From: Zonotrichia leucophrys gambelii
Taxonomy: Eukaryota > Chordata > Aves > Passeriformes > Passerellidae
NCBI RefSeq assembly: GCF_028769735.1
Contig: NC_088178.1
Span: forward strand, 25,689,357-25,753,356
DNA length: 64,000 nt
Direction: 5' to 3'
This document shows, piece by piece, positions 59,266 through 64,000 of this stretch (position 1 is the first letter of the stretch; each line of letters begins with the position of its first letter). Both the position numbers and the translations under genes were made by a program. The notes beneath the pieces were generated by a model that saw only the letters and a program-made list of their open reading frames with translations, did no database searches and was not told where the DNA came from.

Positions 59266-62012
59266 GCTGCCATTCTTGGTTTTGTTTGGATGTGATGTCC
59301 AAAATGTACCACGACAACACTGAGAAATGGAACGCCGTTACTGGCAGCTGGATGAGTCACGTGAGACGAGTGAAAGACCAAACAGCACCAGATTTTCTCA
59401 AACAAGTGAAAATCATCCACGATGGAAGAGGCCACCACATCCCTCCACTGAGAGGAAATTATTAACTCAAAAGCTGCCAACACAGCAAAGCCATGGGAGA
59501 GAAGGCGCCATACCCACATTCAGCAGGTCATTCCATGTGGTGAATCCTGAATAATCCACAGCCCTGAATGTTTGGGGCGGCTGCCACACTTCCTGCACAG
59601 TCAGTAATTCAGGCCATGCAGAGATGCACAGCACTGCGCTGCTCACTGAAAGCTCTAATGAACAAACTGAGTGCTTCAAAACACAGAATCTTCAAAGTGA
59701 TTCATGAAATAGGCCATTTTTGACATTTTCAACAATAACAACAAAATCAACACTTTGCTGCAGTTTTTTATGCTTGTCATGCCATTCTCTATGGTGAATG
59801 GGAGGAATTGTCTTAATCCTATGACCCCAAGCCTTAGGGGCAGAAAAGTAGCAGAGGAAAAGAAAGCAAGGATGGGAAGTAGATAGTTGTTCTTACACCC
59901 CTTACAAGGCAGGCCCAACTGTGTGACTGTGGAGACAGATTTTCTATGCCTTGTGGAAAAAACATGGCTTCTCCTTTGTTTCCGTGAACCACTGTTAGCA
60001 GGGATATGAGTTTGGGGTCTAAATTTTTCTATTATAGACACAAGAGTAGGAAAAACATTTTAGAAGTGGCTGGAGTGATTAGCCACAGATGCCATTACAG
60101 CCTTAGCAGACTTTACCCACGTATTTCCAGGTATTTTCAGTTAGATCTGAAAACAGGACATCCTAAACAAGGACTTCCAGATCCAAAAAGAAGGAATGCT
60201 CAGATTTTCTCTTGGCCAGTTTCTTCACAGTCATTTGCACCATCCCATACACAACAAACCTCTAGACATTTGGGCTTTTCACTCCTTCACAGGGGAGAGT
60301 CCTGCACTCTGAGTCTCTTTTGTTGCTGTTTGCCTTCCCTGAGGACTGAAATGGTTAACAGTAGCAGCACTAAATTTTCACTGCTGCATTCAAGAGCTCC
60401 TATGTCAAAGAGGAACAAAGCAGCTCACACCACACCCCAGGTTCACTCTGGATCTCTGTATCAGTTACAACCTGTTCACATTTTAAGGTCTGTTTCATAG
60501 AGCTGATAGAGACATGGGTTCATTTATTTATAATGCTTGTACAATACCTTAATAAAAACACCGTGAGGGCCAAAACATTGTTTATCACCAAGCAGACCAT
60601 ACTACATAGTGAGAGTCAGGTGAAGACCAAAATTGTCCTACATTGGTGTTTCAAAACAGGGGTAACAGATCCTCTTCCTATTTCCAAACAGATACAGATG
60701 ACAACAATCTATAACAGATTAGGATTAAAACAAATAGCACTGAATAAGATTAGAACAAAAAATAAAGGTCTCTTTCCTCCAAGATTTATGAACCATGCAA
60801 TAAAATCCTACAACAGAAATACTTATTTCTTTGCTTTCACATTGATGTATGAGTGAAGACAGAAGGGCTAAGAAAACCCTTGTAAACTAAAACAACCCAG
60901 ATAGAGAAATAATTTGTTGAGTATCAATCTTGAGAACTCAGAGAAGATAAATACAAGCCATGTGTGTCTTTCTAGTAAATTCTGGACCCTAAGTGTTGGC
61001 TACATCCATATTTGTTATTTCATGTTCAATTTATTTTTAAAACTAGTTATTTGGATTGCATTATATTTCTGTTCTGGGGAATTTATTTTTGCAGACTACA
61101 CACAGTATTTTAGCAGAGCGAATGTGTATGGTCGGCACTACCGAATAAAGCAACGTGGTTAATTCTATATCAGTTCAGCTTAACACAATTTGAAAACATT
61201 TCAGAAGTTTATAGATCTGTAACCTTTTCACTTTCAAGCATGTGAATAGATTTGGCTCCCATATTCGACTTTATCATGGTATTTTAAAGGCGGCAAAGAA
61301 CACATAATAATCTACCACATCTTTCATTGCTAAACCAGCTGCAATATTACAAAGTTTAGATTTCCATCTGAGACCTGCACAACACTTTTTCAACTTAGCA
61401 AGTACAGCCAAGATTCAGGAAAACACATGCCATGAGCTTTAGTTCCAGTGACTTCACAGCCTCGGCTGATGTTCTCAGTTAGACTCTGCATGTGCAAGGA
61501 CAGAACTGTTTTAGCCAATAGTGAATAGATTCTCAAAAGAATAGAGAAATACACTGTTTACTACCAAAATGAGTCTTTCCCTACAAGCAGGTTTGAAACT
61601 CAACATTCTTGGCTTCTATTTGGACCTCAGACCTTTAAATCAGAGGTAAGAGCAAACCGAAAATGACCATTGGCCTCTTTTGTAACAATTAGGACAAAAC
61701 CTTTCATAACTGGATGAAACACAGGTCTTGTCATTACATTCATTGTTACAGAGTCTCTTCAGCTTGGAATCACCCTTTTCCTGTTGCCAGGCAATTTGAA
61801 AAATATTGTTCTCAGCACATCTGGCCTTTTTTGTGGTAAGTTATCTCTCCTTACTACTTGGATTTTAGTAACAGGGGGAAAAACATTTAAAAAATAAATG
61901 TTTTAGGAAAAAATTAAGCTCAACAAACATTATTTTAATTAAAAGGAAATCCCCAAACCCTCCTAATGGGCACTTGGAGAATATAAGCTCAATGTAATGA
62001 AATTTGATGTGC

Positions 62013-62032
62013 TTTTTTTTTTTTTTTTTTTT
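62013..62032. repeat. 20-T homopolymer
   Basis: An uninterrupted run of 20 T. On the minus strand it would be a poly(A) run, but no convincing target-site duplication or recognisable retrocopy flanks it. Confidence 0.9.
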
Positions 62033-64000
62033 AAGAAGACCATGTTTGGAATAGGTTCAATTCTCAATATTTCTGATAGGTAGGATATCCACACACCCCA
62101 AATAAATGCCATTGTGCTTCTGGTATAAGCTTTAAGACAACCATACACTGTTTTGGGTTATGTACACTCTCACTTGCCCTTGGCCCCCTTGGTTTGTCTT
62201 TTTTGATGCTCTGAAAGGACACACCAGGGTTTTCACAGCACCCTGTCATTAGACAGAGCCTGTAGGCTGAAAGAAATCCAGCAACTCTTTCAAGACAGAA
62301 GTTCACACATTTTGATATGAGGTACTTGAGTTGCTCCCCTTGTAAAGATGCTTTCATAACTGATCACTTGATTTCATTGGCAATGTGGATCTTTCCATAC
62401 ATGCAGAGAATGAGAAAATCTATTCCTTTTCTTCTGTCCTCTAAGTCATTTAATTCCCTAAAAGCCAGAGCATGCCTACTATGAACTGCATGTGGGTTAT
62501 TGCTTTCCCATTGACTTACTAAGCCCTGAACTTTTAAACTCCCAGATCTCCACTCCCCTATATTTTACTTAGCCCATTTAGTCTCTCTTTTCCATGGAAG
62601 TTCTAGCCAGCAGACCATGTAAAGACTCCACAGGGGTACAGGCTCTCCCAAACATTTGAAACACAAGGATGTGCAGGGAATGAAAGCTGGGGTTTTGCCA
62701 TATGGCACCTTGCATATGTCTTATATAAACATACTCCAAGAAGGAATTTCATGTCTGCCGGGCTCAGCAGTACACTAAATACATCAGAAAGGAAAGAAAA
62801 AACCCAACACAACAAAAAAATATTTCCATCACGATATTGGGCTCAATTTTTTAGGAGCCTGAAGTGTCATTAATTCAGTAAGGGCTACAAAGACAGAATC
62901 ACTGTAGATCACCTGGGGCTACACAGAAAAATAAACTTTGAGAAATGATGGAAACCCGTAACTAGACAGCATTTTGCTCTTTTAAGTGCAAGCTGGGTGG
63001 AGGAAGAGGTCTGGTGGGATGTGGATGCACGTTTAGTCTTGTGGGTGTAATTCTGATATGTGCATTTGGAAACCAGTCTACTCACAGGCAAAAGAGACAG
63101 AAAATCAGTCACAATAGGAATCAAAATGCACTGGAGTCTACAAAGAACTTGCCATGTTGCTCTGTGACAGGAATGCTCCAACATGAACATGGAATACAGT
63201 GGAGGGGAGTCAGCAAACCTGCTCATCACTGCCAGCTATGGGTTGGCTCCCATTTGCTGGTCCTCCCAGAAGTGTGAATTAAGCTTTTTTCCTATGAGAT
63301 GCTTCATGAGCCTCTCCTTTCCACTGCTGTTTTTGCTTCAAGCTCACTTGTTGCAAGAGCTTCCACACATTGTTTTCTGGTTCTTTAGGTATCAGGGATG
63401 AAAAGCTACAGCCAAAATGCATTTGGTTGCTGCAGATTACACATTCTCCTAAAACACTTGCTCTTACAAAAAAGGAGACATCCTCACACACAGCCTCCAT
63501 CCAGACTCACTGCAGACCTCTCACACTTAACAAGTAACCCACATCCCCCTAGCAACAACTTTGTACTCTTACATAGAATATTATTTTACAATGAAAACTC
63601 AAATTGCTACTACATAAGAGGCAAACGTTCCACCTACACCATCTCCTTGATCACTTAACACTTGATACCTAATACAGTAATGGCCTCTTTGCAGCTTACA
63701 ATTAACACTGCCAGAAAGAAAATTCAAGACAAACAAACAGTTTCCACAACATATGCTGAAAAGAGCAACAGCCTACCCCTGCTACTTTTCATTTGCTGTT
63801 TTCATTGTTTGACATTTCTTTCTGCCAGGATTTTGGCATTATTTCATGGCTTGATTTGAAATATATTTAACATCAAGTGATTTGCAATGTCGTTTTCTAT
63901 TTTACCAGAACTATGCTTGGGACTAATTCTACTCAAATTGAATTTACCCTTCTGCACTCAGTGCCAATGAATGGGCCTCTTGCAGACTCTCCTCTGACGG

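Larger units (their letters stand above)
56804..64000 (-). other. GLIS1: GLIS1 intron upstream of the N-terminal exon
   Basis: At least 7.2 kb of non-coding sequence with no CpG island and no recognisable first exon, so the promoter and 5' exons should lie beyond 64000. It contains a 15-A run (59251-59265) and a 20-T run (62013-62032). Open frames such as the one at 60006-60500 on the plus strand show no recognisable domain. Confidence 0.7.

Noticed and set aside
60006..60500. 164-codon open frame on the plus strand upstream of the N-terminal exon
   Set aside because: Opposite strand to the gene, no recognised motif, no splice or promoter context.
62013..62357. Possible processed retrocopy on the minus strand ending in the 20-A run
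   Set aside because: The translated sequence matches nothing I know, and no convincing target-site duplication flanks it; only a weak 7-bp match was found. A plain homopolymer is simpler.
63935..64000. Possible upstream GLIS1 exon at the window end, with an AAGG|GTAAAT donor-like site on the minus strand
   Set aside because: The open frames there leave phase 2 or 0, whereas the 56803 exon needs a preceding phase of one base.
1..64000. Bacterial-type systems, CRISPR arrays, tRNA/rRNA genes or an endogenous retrovirus
   Set aside because: No regularly spaced repeats, no cloverleaf or rRNA signature, no paired LTRs and no gag/pol-like frames were seen on either strand.

Overview
This is vertebrate nuclear DNA, most likely from a bird. 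It is intron-dominated, has no operon-like packing, uses GT-AG splice sites, and holds very few interspersed repeats. One of these is the tail of a CR1 retrotransposon (8974-9021). Another is a worn MIR-like CORE-SINE (about 45593-45650). CR1 together with such low repeat content favours Aves; a turtle or crocodilian is less likely but not excluded.

The only gene I can support is GLIS1, a Kruppel-like GLI-similar zinc-finger transcription factor, read on the minus strand from high to low coordinates. Two internal coding exons are present. The first (56605-56803) is a 199-nt exon from the N-terminal part of the long isoform. The second (49608-50709) is a 1102-nt exon carrying the rest of the N-terminal regulatory region, zinc fingers 1 and 2, and the first cysteine of finger 3. 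The splice phases fit: 56605-56803 ends two bases into an Arg codon and 49608-50709 opens with the base that completes it. Exons upstream of 56803 and downstream of 49608 (fingers 3-5 and the C-terminus) are not visible here. The window is therefore an internal slice of the locus, with at least 49.6 kb of a single downstream intron.

Layout: 1-49607 is intron after the two-finger exon. It holds scattered GC-rich patches, several short tandem duplications, a near-perfect 34-bp palindrome (36978-37011), a duplicated 40-bp element (10635-10675 and 11331-11370), a CA microsatellite (32155-32202), a T8/GGG low-complexity block (35657-35731) and a 30-bp alternating purine-pyrimidine run (48743-48772). 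50710-56604 is the intron between the two exons, and 56804-64000 is intron upstream of the first. Both exons coincide with CpG-dense blocks in otherwise CpG-poor DNA. Several AT-rich, repeat-free stretches with clustered transcription-factor-like motifs could be conserved non-coding elements, but conservation cannot be judged from one sequence.

I found no bacterial, viral or phage-like system, no RNA gene, no CRISPR array, and no convincing undescribed system. The most useful items for follow-up are the gene's N-terminal coding block, the exon-centred CpG blocks, the palindrome and the duplicated intronic element.
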